64,000 nucleotides of DNA, taken from contig NZ_LT629702.1 of assembly GCF_900103345.1 (NCBI RefSeq), positions 4,813,501 to 4,877,500 on the forward strand. The letters are read 5' to 3'. Source of the stretch: Pseudomonas azotoformans (lineage in GTDB: Bacteria; Pseudomonadota; Gammaproteobacteria; Pseudomonadales; Pseudomonadaceae). The notes beneath the pieces are model-generated. The model did not search any database. It was not told where the DNA came from and was given only the letters and a program-made list of their open reading frames with translations. Numbering within the stretch: the stretch's first letter is position 1; each line of letters begins with the position of its first letter. Both the position numbers and the translations under genes were made by a program. Shown in pieces: positions 46,914-55,180 of this stretch.

Positions 46914-48572
46914 TCAGGGCGAATGTGTGATGTCGGCAATATCTTCGGCGGAGAGTGCGCCGGTGTCAGACGTTTCCAACACTACATAGGCACTGCTGCA
47001 AAACAACGAGTTCAGGCGTTTCATGTCGGCAATCAGTTCCAGGTGCAGGGAGCTGGTTTCCAGGCTCTGGACGATCTTGCGTTGCAGGCGGCTCACATGA
47101 GCGTGGGCCAGGCGCCGTTCCTGGGCGCGGAAGCGGCGCTTCTCGCGCAGCAACTGGCGGGCGCTTTCCGGGTCGGCACTGAGGAACACCGACAACCCCA
47201 GGCGCAGGTTGGCGATCAACTGGCTGTGCAGGCCGGTGAGTTCCTCCAGGCCCACTTCGGAGAACTGGCGACGCTGGGAGGTTTTCTGCTGCTGGACTTT
47301 GCGCAGCATGCGTTCGATCAGGTCGCCGGCCAGTTTAAGGTTGATCGACAGTTCGATGATCTCGGCCCAGCGCCGATTGTCATGTTCACTGAGGTCTTCC
47401 CGGGGCATTTGCGCCAGGTAGAGTTTGATCGCGCTGTACAACGCTTCGACATCATCGCTGAGGCTGCGCATTTCCTGGGTGATGGCAGTCTGCTTGCCAC
47501 GCAGTACTTCGAGCATGGCGGTGAGCATATTGTCGATCAGGTCGCCCAGGCGCAGGGTTTCGCGGGCAGCGTTGGCCAGTGCCAGGCTGGGTGTGGCCAG
47601 CGCGGCCAGGTCCAAGTGGCGTGGTTTGGCCTTGCCGTTGACCTCTTCGCGTTCAGGCAACAACCAGGCACACAAGCGGGCCATCGGGCCAATGGTCGGC
47701 AACAGGATCAGGCAACGGCTGACGTTGTAGAGCAGGTGAAAAGTGATGACCATGCCTTGTGCGCTGTAGTCCAGGCCATCCATCCAGCGCACGAGCGGGT
47801 CGAGCACCGGGATGATCAGCAACAGGCCGATCAATTTGTACAACAGGCTGCCCAAGGCTACCTGGCGTCCGGCGGCGTTCTGCATGCTGGTGCTGAGGAA
47901 GGCCAGCACGCCGCTGCCGATGTTGGCGCCGATCACCAGGCCGATGGCCACGTGCAGGCCGATCACACCGGCGCCGGCCAACGTGGCGGTCAGCAGGACC
48001 GCGGCCAGGCTGGAGTAGGAAATCATCGCGAACAAGGCGCCGACCAGGGCGTCGAGCAGGATGTCGCCGGTCAACGACGCGAAGATCACTTTGACGCCCT
48101 GGGCGTGGGTAATCGGCCCGGCCGCTTCAACAATCAACTGCAGTGCGAGGATGATCAGCCCGAGGCCGATCCCCACCCGGCCCAACTGCCCTGCTCGCGT
48201 TTGCTTGCGCGACAGGAAGAAAATCACCCCAAGAAAAATCAGCAGCGGCGACAGCCAGGACAAATCAAACGTCAGCACCCGCGCCATCAGCGCCGTACCA
48301 ACGTCGGCGCCGAGCATGGTCGCCAGCGCGGGCATCAGCCCCATCAGGCCCTGGCCGACAAAGGAGGTCACCAGCATCGCCGTGGCGTTGCTGCTCTGCA
48401 CCATGGCGGTCACCAGGATACCGGCGATAAACGCCAGCCAGCGCTTGGACATGTTCTGCCCGATGACTTGGCGCAAGTTGGAGCCGTAGACCCGCAGGAT
48501 GCCGGTACGGACGATGTGCGTGCCCCAGATAAGCAGGGTCACGGCGGAAAGCAGATTGAGCAAGGTCAGCAT
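46914..48572 (-). CDS. Na/Pi cotransporter family protein with PhoU-like domain
   Basis: The 552-residue protein has two Na/Pi-cotransporter repeats, each with a QSS/SSS-type motif (TAMVQSSNATAMLVTSFVGQG and FAMISYSSLAAVLLTATLAGAG). About eight helices are followed by a PhoU-like helical cytoplasmic tail (about 330-550). It probably moves phosphate with sodium; in bacteria this family can work in export as well as uptake. The gene is adjacent to the M16 peptidase gene with no functional link evident. Confidence 0.88.
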   Translation of the reverse strand: MLTLLNLLSAVTLLIWGTHIVRTGILRVYGSNLRQVIGQNMSKRWLAFIAGILVTAMVQSSNATAMLVTSFVGQGLMGLMPALATMLGADVGTALMARVLTFDLSWLSPLLIFLGVIFFLSRKQTRAGQLGRVGIGLGLIILALQLIVEAAGPITHAQGVKVIFASLTGDILLDALVGALFAMISYSSLAAVLLTATLAGAGVIGLHVAIGLVIGANIGSGVLAFLSTSMQNAAGRQVALGSLLYKLIGLLLIIPVLDPLVRWMDGLDYSAQGMVITFHLLYNVSRCLILLPTIGPMARLCAWLLPEREEVNGKAKPRHLDLAALATPSLALANAARETLRLGDLIDNMLTAMLEVLRGKQTAITQEMRSLSDDVEALYSAIKLYLAQMPREDLSEHDNRRWAEIIELSINLKLAGDLIERMLRKVQQQKTSQRRQFSEVGLEELTGLHSQLIANLRLGLSVFLSADPESARQLLREKRRFRAQERRLAHAHVSRLQRKIVQSLETSSLHLELIADMKRLNSLFCSSAYVVLETSDTGALSAEDIADITHSP

Positions 48573-48720
48573 GCTCGGCCCCCCGTGTGGGTGCGCTCGA
48601 AAATGAGCGAAGGAAAGTTGCCGCGTGCCGCTCTACGTCTTGTACTTAAGCTGTAGTTGGCGAATGGGTTCGGCGCCAGCATCGCATAGCTAAAGTGGGG
48701 ATTGAAATAAAACTGTCATC

Positions 48721-48819
48721 TGTAGGAGCGAGCTTGCTCGCGAAAAACTCAAGGACGCCGCGTTTGTTCAGATGGCACGCGTTTTTGTTGCGTTCTTCGC
48801 GAGCAAGCTCGTTCCTACA
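48721..48819. repeat. REPIN, family B
   Basis: TGTAGGAGCGAGCTTGCTCG at the left and GCAAGCTCGTTCCTACA at the right (one base changed) flank about 50 bp. It lies between the terC end and the start region of the Na/Pi gene. Confidence 0.9.
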
Positions 48820-48834
48820 GTGATCAAGTCGGGA

Positions 48835-49602
48835 TTATTGACCCGGGATGTCTTTGCGCAGTTTCACGGGATCCTGCTGTTTCTTCTTTTTCGCGATGGC
48901 GGTGCGCATCTTGATGTTCACCGCTTCCACCGCCAGCGAGAACGCCATGGCGAAGTAGACGTAGCCTTTTGGCACGTGCACGTCGAAGGATTCGGCGATC
49001 AGCACGGTACCCACCACCAGCAGGAACGACAGCGCCAGCATTTTCAGCGACGGGTGCTTGTCGATGAATTCGCTGATGGTGCCGGCCGCCAGCATCATCA
49101 CCAGCACCGCTACGACAATCGCCGCGACCATCACCGGTACATGGGAGACCATGCCGACCGCGGTGATCACCGAGTCCAGGGAGAACACGATGTCGATGAT
49201 CGCGATCTGGATGATGGTGTAGATGAACTTGCCACCGGCGCCCTTCGGCTCGTCGTGGGTTTCGTCTTCACCTTCCAGCGCGTGGTACATCTCCTGGGAG
49301 CTTTTCCACAGCAGGAACAGGCCACCGAAGAACAGGATCAGGTCGCGACCGGAGATGCCTTGGCCGAAGACCACGAACAGGTCGGCGGTCAGTTGCATTA
49401 CCCAGGTGATCGACAGCAGCAACAGGATACGCGTGACCATGGCCAGGGCCAGGCCGAAGATCCGGGTGCGTGCCTGCATATGCTTGGGCATGCGGCTGAC
49501 CAGGATCGAAATCATGATGATGTTATCGATGCCCAGGACGATCTCAAGGGCCGTCAGGGTGAAGAAGGCAATCCAGATTTCCGGATTGGTCAGCCATTCC
49601 AT
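48835..49602 (-). CDS. TerC-family integral membrane protein
   Basis: The 255-residue protein has about seven helices. The family's acidic intramembrane motifs are visible: ALEIVLGIDNIIMISIL in helix 1 and IVFSLDSVITAVGM later. TerC proteins are linked to metal (Mn2+, Ca2+) export and metalation of exported proteins in other bacteria. The short C-terminal tail is basic and Gln-rich (AKKKKQQDPVKLRKD). AAGGAATACAC precedes the ATG. Confidence 0.9.
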   Translation of the reverse strand: MEWLTNPEIWIAFFTLTALEIVLGIDNIIMISILVSRMPKHMQARTRIFGLALAMVTRILLLLSITWVMQLTADLFVVFGQGISGRDLILFFGGLFLLWKSSQEMYHALEGEDETHDEPKGAGGKFIYTIIQIAIIDIVFSLDSVITAVGMVSHVPVMVAAIVVAVLVMMLAAGTISEFIDKHPSLKMLALSFLLVVGTVLIAESFDVHVPKGYVYFAMAFSLAVEAVNIKMRTAIAKKKKQQDPVKLRKDIPGQ

Positions 49603-49667
49603 GTGTATTCCTTTGAGCGAGTGTTAAACCGCGCAAGCTGCAGCGCCGTGCGGTTGGGTGTTTGGGA

Positions 49668-50975
49668 TTATAGAGTGCTGAACAGCGGAATAATCCCCAT
49701 CAGCAAAGCGGCGACCATTATGCACAGGCATACCAGCACTGCCCACTTGAGGGTGAAGCGCTGGTGATCGCCAAATTCGATACCTGCCAAAGCGACCAGC
49801 AGGTAGGTCGAAGGTACCAGTGGGCTCAACAGGTGCACCGGTTGTCCGACGATCGATGCACGTCCCATTTCTGCAGCCGTGATGCCGTAGTGGCTGGCGG
49901 CTTCGGCGAGTACTGGCAATACGCCGTAGTAGAACGCATCGTTGGACATGAAGAAGGTAAACGGCATGCTTACCAGCGCGGTGATCACCGCCAGGTAAGG
50001 GCCCAATGCGTCAGGGATGACCGCCAGCAGGCTCTTGGACATGGCATCGACCATGCCGGTGCCCGACAGGATACCGGTGAAGATACCGGCCGCGAAAATC
50101 AGCCCCACCACCGCCAGTACGCTGCCGGAGTGCGCGGCGACGCGGTCTTTCTGCATCTGCAGGCATGGATAGTTGACGATCATCGCGATACTGAACGCCA
50201 CCATGAACAGCACCGGCAGTGGCAACAGGCCGGCGATCAGTGTGCACATCAGGGCGAACGTCAGCGCGCCGTTGAACCAGATCAGTTTCGGGCGACGGGC
50301 GTCCGGGTATTGCGACACGCTGATTTCGCTGTGGTCGACTTCGTCGCCTTGCAGGTGCAATTCACCCAGGCGCGCACGTTCACGCAGGCCGTACATGTAG
50401 GCAATCACCAGGATCGCAACCACACCGGCGGCCATCGCCGGGATCATCGGCACAAAAATGTCCGACGGGTCCACATGCAGCGCGCTGGCGGCACGGGCGG
50501 TCGGGCCACCCCAAGGGGTCATGTTCATCACGCCACCGGCAAGAATGATCAGGCCGGCCATGATCCGTGGGCTCATGCCGATGCGCTGGTACAGCGGCAA
50601 CATGGCGGCCACGCAGATCATGTAGGTGGTGGCGCCGTCACCGTCGAGGGACACCACCAGGGCCAGTACGGCGGTGCCGACCGAGACTTTCAGCGGGTCG
50701 CCCTTGACCATCTTGAGGATCTTGCGCACGGCCGGGTCGAACAGGCCGGAGTCGATCATCAGGGCAAAGTACAGAATGGCGAACATCAGCATCACGCCGG
50801 TGGGCGCAAGCTTGGTGATACCGGCCAGCATCATCGGGCCGATCTCGGGCGCGAAGCCACCGAACAGCGCGAACAGGATCGGCACGATGATCAGGGCGAT
50901 CAGCGCGGACAGGCGCTTGGTCATGATCAGGAACATGAACGTGATGACCATGGCAAAGCCAAGGAAAGTCAGCAT
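49668..50975 (-). CDS. CitMHS-family citrate:cation symporter
   Basis: The 435-residue transporter has about 12 helices and the CitMHS landmarks DGDGATTYMICVAAMLPLY and MNMTPWGGPTARAASAL. It imports citrate with protons, often as a metal-citrate complex (Mg or Ca). PAO1 has a similar gene (citA, PA5476) in this part of the genome. GGAG lies 7 bp before the ATG. A 378-bp upstream gap includes a REPIN and a possible leader peptide. Confidence 0.92.
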   Translation of the reverse strand: MLTFLGFAMVITFMFLIMTKRLSALIALIIVPILFALFGGFAPEIGPMMLAGITKLAPTGVMLMFAILYFALMIDSGLFDPAVRKILKMVKGDPLKVSVGTAVLALVVSLDGDGATTYMICVAAMLPLYQRIGMSPRIMAGLIILAGGVMNMTPWGGPTARAASALHVDPSDIFVPMIPAMAAGVVAILVIAYMYGLRERARLGELHLQGDEVDHSEISVSQYPDARRPKLIWFNGALTFALMCTLIAGLLPLPVLFMVAFSIAMIVNYPCLQMQKDRVAAHSGSVLAVVGLIFAAGIFTGILSGTGMVDAMSKSLLAVIPDALGPYLAVITALVSMPFTFFMSNDAFYYGVLPVLAEAASHYGITAAEMGRASIVGQPVHLLSPLVPSTYLLVALAGIEFGDHQRFTLKWAVLVCLCIMVAALLMGIIPLFSTL

Positions 50976-51353
50976 AGGAATACTCCAGGCGTAGCGCGGC
51001 TAGGGAATGGCGAACCGGGTGCGGTCAGCGCAGAACGAAAGGCACGAGGCGTACGGGTGGAGTTGGGGCGAACAGGCGGGTACGGGCGGACATCGGGAAT
51101 CACCATTGTTGTTGTTAACAGCCGGTCTGTTGCCGGCAGTGGGGGCGATCCTAGACGGGTAAGCTTTCAGCCAGCTTTCGCTGGAAAAACAGGTGACGAA
51201 GGGAATGCACGCGGTCTCTGGCTTTATATAGATCAACCTGTGGGAGGGGGCTTGCCCCCGATAGCAGGGTGCCAGTCACTGCATGCGCAGGCTGACACAC
51301 CGCTATCGGGGGCAAGCCCCCTCCCACATTTGTCTGTATTTGGCTTGAGGTTT
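50976..51353. other. intergenic region between citMHS and the DUF4105 gene
   Basis: The 378-bp gap holds the citMHS leader on the left, including a possible 22-codon minus-strand ORF at 51025-51093 rich in Arg and Pro (MSARTRLFAPTPPVRLVPF...) with no clear ribosome-binding site. A REPIN lies on the right. No established gene is seen. Confidence 0.5.
51239..51328. repeat. REPIN, family A
   Basis: A complete family-A doublet with about 45 bp between the inverted units lies 25 bp after the stop codon of the DUF4105 gene. Confidence 0.92.
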
Positions 51354-53315
51354 TTAGGGCAGTTCGAGGCCGCCGGCAGCTTTGTGCAGCTTGCGCAAGT
51401 GTTCGCCCACCAGCTTGAGGTTGGCTTCACAGGCAGCAATCTCGGCCGAACGCGAAGGCTCCAACAGCGCCCTCACCTCCTTGTCCAATTCGCCGGTCAG
51501 CGATTGCAGTTGCTTCTGGCGCTCGGCGCTTTCCGATTCCAGGCGTGTGGCTTCCGAAGGTTGCGGCAGGCCATAGCCGCCGCTGCCGAGCAGCTCCGCC
51601 GGGCGACTGAGGAAGCCGCTGTTGGCGAGGATCTGTTGCAGCGTGGCATTGGCTTTCTCCATGCCACCGTTCTTCAGCTCGCGGGCACCGAGGTAGCGTT
51701 GTTTGACTTCGTCCTGGGCCAGCATCAACTGCTTGCGAAAGCTTGCCTGCTCCAGCAGCAGCAACGCGGCGCTGGTGCGCAAGTCGGCCTGGTCGAACCA
51801 CTGGCGACGCTCCTCGGCGCTGAGGGACAGCCAGTCTTCGACCTGGGTCTGCTTGATCGGCAGGTGTTTGCGCAGTACATCGAACATGGCCTGGTAGCGT
51901 TCGCGGAAGGAGTCGAAGTGATAGCCCAGGCGCAATGCCCTACGTTTGTCGTCCAGTACGCTGGTGTCGGCCAGGCCGCGTGCGCTCAGCACCTCCAGCA
52001 AGCCATTGGGGGTGATGTTGTCCAGGCCGGTCAGTTGTGGGTTGGCGCTGCCGCTGCGTAGCAGTTTCAGGCTTTCCACCGCGCAGTTGTTGGAGATGAA
52101 GAAGTAGTTGCCGTCGTAGCTCCAATGCATTTCGGCGGCATGCTCGACGGTATCGTTGATTTCCTGACGGGTCAGTTTCAACGGCACCGAGGCCAGGCCA
52201 CGCAGCTCGGTCTTGGTGTATTCATCGATCACTTGCGCCAGCGGAAGCACGAACAGTCGCGACGGGTACTTGCCGACCAGGCCATCCCAACTCGACAGCT
52301 GTACGTCACCGACGAACGCGCGATAGGACAAGACCAGATGCTGGTCCAGGTCCAGTCGGCAATCCGGCCCACGCGGGCGGCCCGGCGCACAGATCACCAG
52401 TCGCAGCATGCTGTGGCCCCAGCGGCTGACCAGGTTCTGGTTGGCCTCGGCCAGCAGGTAGTCGATCTCGTAGACGCGCTCCGGGTCCACATGGCCCAGC
52501 GGCGTCTTGGCGAAATCGTTACCGGCATTGAGGAACGCGTAGGTGTTGGCGCAGGTATCTTGCTGCGGCGGGGCCCAGCCGAAGTGTTCCTTGTAATAGC
52601 GGAACAGCGCGGGACGGCGGCAGGCGTAGCTCGGATCGAGGAGAAAGTACTCCATGTTGACCGCCACGAATTCCAACGGGCTGGTGGTTTCGTAGATGTC
52701 CGGGCTGCGGGCGACTTGATGATTATTTTGCTCGCGCTCTCCGCGGCGGCCTACGTATTGCGGCCAGCCGGCCAGGTCCAGCAGGCGTGGATCATCGCTC
52801 AAGGTAAAGCGGCGGCCATTCTGGCCACGGCATTGATCAGGCAGGCCGATCAGGCCGGTGAGGTTGTTCTGGCGGCTGCAGCGGTTGATCAGCGTGCGGT
52901 CTTCCGTGGACCACAGGCGCGCACGGTCATAGATGTGGGTCAGTTCATGCAGCACCGTAGCGAGCATTTCCCGGCGCACAGTGCCGTGGGGGCGATTGGT
53001 TTTCTGGGTGGCGGCCCTGCCGTCGGTCAGGCTGGCGAGCAGGTTGCTGTTGAGGTCCAGCTCGGACACCAGGGAGGCTTGCCCGTAGGCGTTCTCGGGC
53101 ATTTTGTCGGTCCAGCCGACATCAATGCGCCGGTCCAACTGCTCGACAAAGCGCGGCGGCAAGGAACGCATCGCTTCGTCGAGCAACGCCTGGCTGGCCT
53201 GTTGCTCAGCCGCGCTCAGACCCTCGGTCTTGAGCCGCAGTTGCAGGCTGGCCTGGGCTGCGCTGGCACACAGCAGCACAGTCCCGGCCAGGAGCCAGGC
53301 GACGATTCGCCTCAC
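51354..53315 (-). CDS. DUF4105 (Lnb-like) protein with an N-terminal HExxH domain
   Basis: The 653-residue precursor has a signal peptide (cleavage near AAQAS, residue 23). Residues 30-260 carry a zincin motif, HELTH at 123-127, with a possible third ligand in SPLEFVAVNMEYF (E215 or E222). Residues about 285-430 form the DUF4105 domain, with a conserved His (H301, WGHSMLR) and Cys (C411, ISNNCAVE). This is the Cys/His arrangement of Lnb-type lipoprotein N-acyltransferases. The C-terminal 200 residues are helical. The start is a GTG overlapping the DUF2388 stop (GTGA), so the two are coupled. A role in lipoprotein or peptidoglycan processing in the envelope is inferred. Confidence 0.85.
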   Translation of the reverse strand: MRRIVAWLLAGTVLLCASAAQASLQLRLKTEGLSAAEQQASQALLDEAMRSLPPRFVEQLDRRIDVGWTDKMPENAYGQASLVSELDLNSNLLASLTDGRAATQKTNRPHGTVRREMLATVLHELTHIYDRARLWSTEDRTLINRCSRQNNLTGLIGLPDQCRGQNGRRFTLSDDPRLLDLAGWPQYVGRRGEREQNNHQVARSPDIYETTSPLEFVAVNMEYFLLDPSYACRRPALFRYYKEHFGWAPPQQDTCANTYAFLNAGNDFAKTPLGHVDPERVYEIDYLLAEANQNLVSRWGHSMLRLVICAPGRPRGPDCRLDLDQHLVLSYRAFVGDVQLSSWDGLVGKYPSRLFVLPLAQVIDEYTKTELRGLASVPLKLTRQEINDTVEHAAEMHWSYDGNYFFISNNCAVESLKLLRSGSANPQLTGLDNITPNGLLEVLSARGLADTSVLDDKRRALRLGYHFDSFRERYQAMFDVLRKHLPIKQTQVEDWLSLSAEERRQWFDQADLRTSAALLLLEQASFRKQLMLAQDEVKQRYLGARELKNGGMEKANATLQQILANSGFLSRPAELLGSGGYGLPQPSEATRLESESAERQKQLQSLTGELDKEVRALLEPSRSAEIAACEANLKLVGEHLRKLHKAAGGLELP

Positions 53316-53632
53316 AGTGCGAGGATGGCTTCGGCGAGGGTCTGGTCGCTGGCGTCGCGGGCTTCCGGCAGGCGTGTGCGCAGGGTGTCGAAGGCGGCTT
53401 CAAGGTGGGCGCCACGGATCTCGCCGTTGCTGGCGACGAAACTGGCGGCGTCATCGTGGGCTTCGCGTACGACTTTGGAGTCACGGATGGAGGTGGTGGT
53501 GTCCGAGGTGAAATCAATGGTGCGGCCGGAGGCGCGAACAATGATGTTACTGGTGGCCACCAGGGTGTGTGCCTGGGCGATGTCGGCCAACAACAGCAGG
53601 CCGAGGGTGGCGGCGATCAGCGGGCTACGCAT
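53312..53632 (-). CDS. DUF2388 protein, copy 1
   Basis: The 106-residue precursor has a signal peptide (cleavage near AQAH) and the DUF2388 core DDAASFVASNGEIRGAHLEAAFDTLRTR, ending in LAEAILAL. GGAG precedes the ATG. It directly precedes the DUF4105 gene with a 4-bp overlap. Function is unknown, but the mature part is small, helical and periplasmic or secreted. Confidence 0.9.
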   Translation of the reverse strand: MRSPLIAATLGLLLLADIAQAHTLVATSNIIVRASGRTIDFTSDTTTSIRDSKVVREAHDDAASFVASNGEIRGAHLEAAFDTLRTRLPEARDASDQTLAEAILAL

Positions 53633-53670
53633 GGAATAACTCCAGAGACAAAGATGGAATACAGAGATGA

Positions 53671-53979
53671 TTATTGGACGAGAATTGCTTGCGCCAGTTC
53701 AAGGTCGCTGGCGTTAAGTTTTGGTTGGCTGCGGCGCAGATAATCCAGCGCAGATTCCAGCCTTGCGCCCCGCCATTGGCCGTCAGTGGCGATAAACGCG
53801 GCAGCGTCATCCTGGGCGGCCATTATCACTTTTCTGTCGAAGGGTGCAGACGTCACCTTGCTGGTGGCGTAGGCGCTTGCGACGGTGCTCTGGGTGGTCA
53901 GGTCAAAGGCCGAAGCCAAGGGTGACCAGCCGAACGAAAACAACACAGGGACGATTAAAAGGCGGTATGAAAAAGCCAT
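53671..53979 (-). CDS. DUF2388 protein, copy 2
   Basis: The 102-residue precursor has a signal peptide (cleavage near LASA) and the same core in diverged form (QDDAAAFIATDGQWRGARLESALDYLRRS, ending LAQAILVQ). The ATG at 53979 is chosen over an in-frame TTG at 53991; its ribosome-binding site is weak. It lies 38 bp before copy 1. Confidence 0.87.
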   Translation of the reverse strand: MAFSYRLLIVPVLFSFGWSPLASAFDLTTQSTVASAYATSKVTSAPFDRKVIMAAQDDAAAFIATDGQWRGARLESALDYLRRSQPKLNASDLELAQAILVQ

Positions 53980-54059
53980 GGGACTCGACAACTGAAAGCG
54001 AGCGCCAAGGCTAGCGCAATGCCCGGGCGAGAGCCAGCGCCCAGGCGTCCGCCTTGTTG

Positions 54060-54380
54060 TCAGATGGCCAGGATGGCCTGGGCCAGCTGTGCGTCAGTTG
54101 CTGTGTTCAATTGCGGCGCTTGCTGGCGGATCTGGGCCAGGGCGCTTTCCAGCTTCACGCCACGGATGGCACCTTCGCTGGCGACAAAGCTGGCGGCGTC
54201 ATCACGGGCAGCACGTACCACCTTGTTGTCACGCAGGGACGAAGTGGCATCGGAGCTGGCGTCGGAAGTGGCCTTCAGCGCGCCGACGATGGAGTCGGTG
54301 GTCACGATGAAGCTGGTCGCGTTGGCGTTGGCAGCCAGGGCCAACAGGGTGGCAGCACTCAGCAGGCGAAGACGGGACAT
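54060..54380 (-). CDS. DUF2388 protein, copy 3
   Basis: The 106-residue precursor has a signal peptide (ALAANANA) and the core RDDAASFVASEGAIRGVKLESALAQIRQQ, ending LAQAILAI. TAGGAGTCATCCC precedes the ATG at 54380; an upstream in-frame extension is not credible. It is probably the first gene of a transcript running through copies 2 and 1 into the DUF4105 gene. Confidence 0.9.
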   Translation of the reverse strand: MSRLRLLSAATLLALAANANATSFIVTTDSIVGALKATSDASSDATSSLRDNKVVRAARDDAASFVASEGAIRGVKLESALAQIRQQAPQLNTATDAQLAQAILAI

Positions 54381-54516
54381 GGGATGACTCCTATAGATGA
54401 ACGGATAAGGTGGCGCAGGCCAGCCATTGGGGATCAGACGCCTGTACTGCACGGTTTGCCACAGGGTGGCTGGATATTAAGCCGCCGCTTATCCGTTCGG
54501 GAAGCGCCTTGACCGT

Positions 54517-54702
54517 CTAGTCACGCCAGAATGGCTTGGACAGCTCGGCCATTCGGTCGCCCTGGCTGATGCCGACGTCGGAGAGCTCCCGGGTATCAAG
54601 CTGCGACAGTTGGCGTCGTTCATAAGCGTGGCGTAACCATTTGGCGAGGGTGGAGGCCGTTTGGCGTAGCAGTCTCTTATAAAGAGGGGATGGCGTGTCC
54701 AT
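54517..54702 (-). CDS. DUF1127 small protein, copy 1
   Basis: The 61-residue basic protein ends in the DUF1127 motif (RRQLSQLDTRELSDVGISQGDRMAELSKPFWRD). Small DUF1127 proteins bind RNA and affect phosphate, carbon and polyamine metabolism in alphaproteobacteria; the role in Pseudomonas is unclear. The start lies at 54702, with AGGAAAGG upstream. It has a second copy 262 bp upstream, and CTGTAC-type motifs lie before both. Confidence 0.87.
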   Translation of the reverse strand: MDTPSPLYKRLLRQTASTLAKWLRHAYERRQLSQLDTRELSDVGISQGDRMAELSKPFWRD

Positions 54703-54780
54703 GGCGAGTACCTTTCCTGAGGTCTTGGAACACCATGTTGGGTGAGTCGGTGTGACCGATACAGATACACCGAGATCAAA

Positions 54781-54820
54781 TTGTACTGCTTAACTGTTAT
54801 ATTTTTTAAACTGTACCGGT
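54781..54820. promoter_or_regulatory. CTGTAC motif cluster upstream of DUF1127 copy 1
   Basis: TTGTACTG (54781-54788), AACTGTTAT (54792-54800) and AACTGTACCGGT (54809-54820) lie within 40 bp. The tgtac/ctgtac core resembles direct-repeat operators of MocR-type GntR regulators. No such regulator is encoded in the window. Confidence 0.4.
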
Positions 54821-54868
54821 TGCTGCGCAACGCTTCTGTTTTCTGTTGGAAGTCCGAATGCCAAAAAC

Positions 54869-54908
54869 AACAAAGCCCGCCTCCGGTTTCCCGGGGCGGG
54901 CTTTGTTT
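54869..54908 (-). terminator. terminator between the two DUF1127 genes
   Basis: AACAAAGCCCGCC pairs with GGCGGGCTTTGTT around a C/T-rich loop, with a T-run on the plus side and an A-run on the other. It ends the minus-strand transcript of DUF1127 copy 2 and could work in both directions. Confidence 0.85.
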
Positions 54909-54964
54909 TGACAAATCAGGTTGCTGGCAGTGGACCCGTCAGGTCAGGGCCAGCGAGCGCTAAA

Positions 54965-55180
54965 TCAGCGCCAGAACGGCTTGCTCAGCTCTTCATAGCG
55001 TTGAGCTTCGCTGATACCTGCGTCAGCCAGCAGACGCGAATCCAGGCGAGCCAGTTGGTGGCGGCTGGAGATGCGGCGCTGCCACAACATCAGGTTGGCG
55101 ATAACGCGCAGAGGCAGGGAGGCCTGGGTGTTTACAGCTTTTTCTTCGAAGAACAGTTCGGAACTGAGTGTACGTTCCAT
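54965..55180 (-). CDS. DUF1127 small protein, copy 2
   Basis: The 71-residue protein has the same C-terminal motif as copy 1 (HQLARLDSRLLADAGISEAQRYEELSKPFWR) after a variable N-terminus. AAGGATG precedes the ATG. The two copies share LSKPFWR and the aligned ARLDSR/SQLDTR block, so they are probably duplicates. A strong terminator separates them, implying separate promoters. Confidence 0.88.
   Translation of the reverse strand: MERTLSSELFFEEKAVNTQASLPLRVIANLMLWQRRISSRHQLARLDSRLLADAGISEAQRYEELSKPFWR

Noticed and set aside
7126..51328. Regularly spaced short repeats that might suggest a CRISPR array
   Set aside because: The repeats are kilobases apart, in inverted pairs, and belong to REP families; there is no array or cas gene.
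49764..52061. A 765-codon open frame antisense to citMHS and the DUF4105 gene
   Set aside because: It crosses two real genes and a REPIN and has the biased composition of shadow frames.
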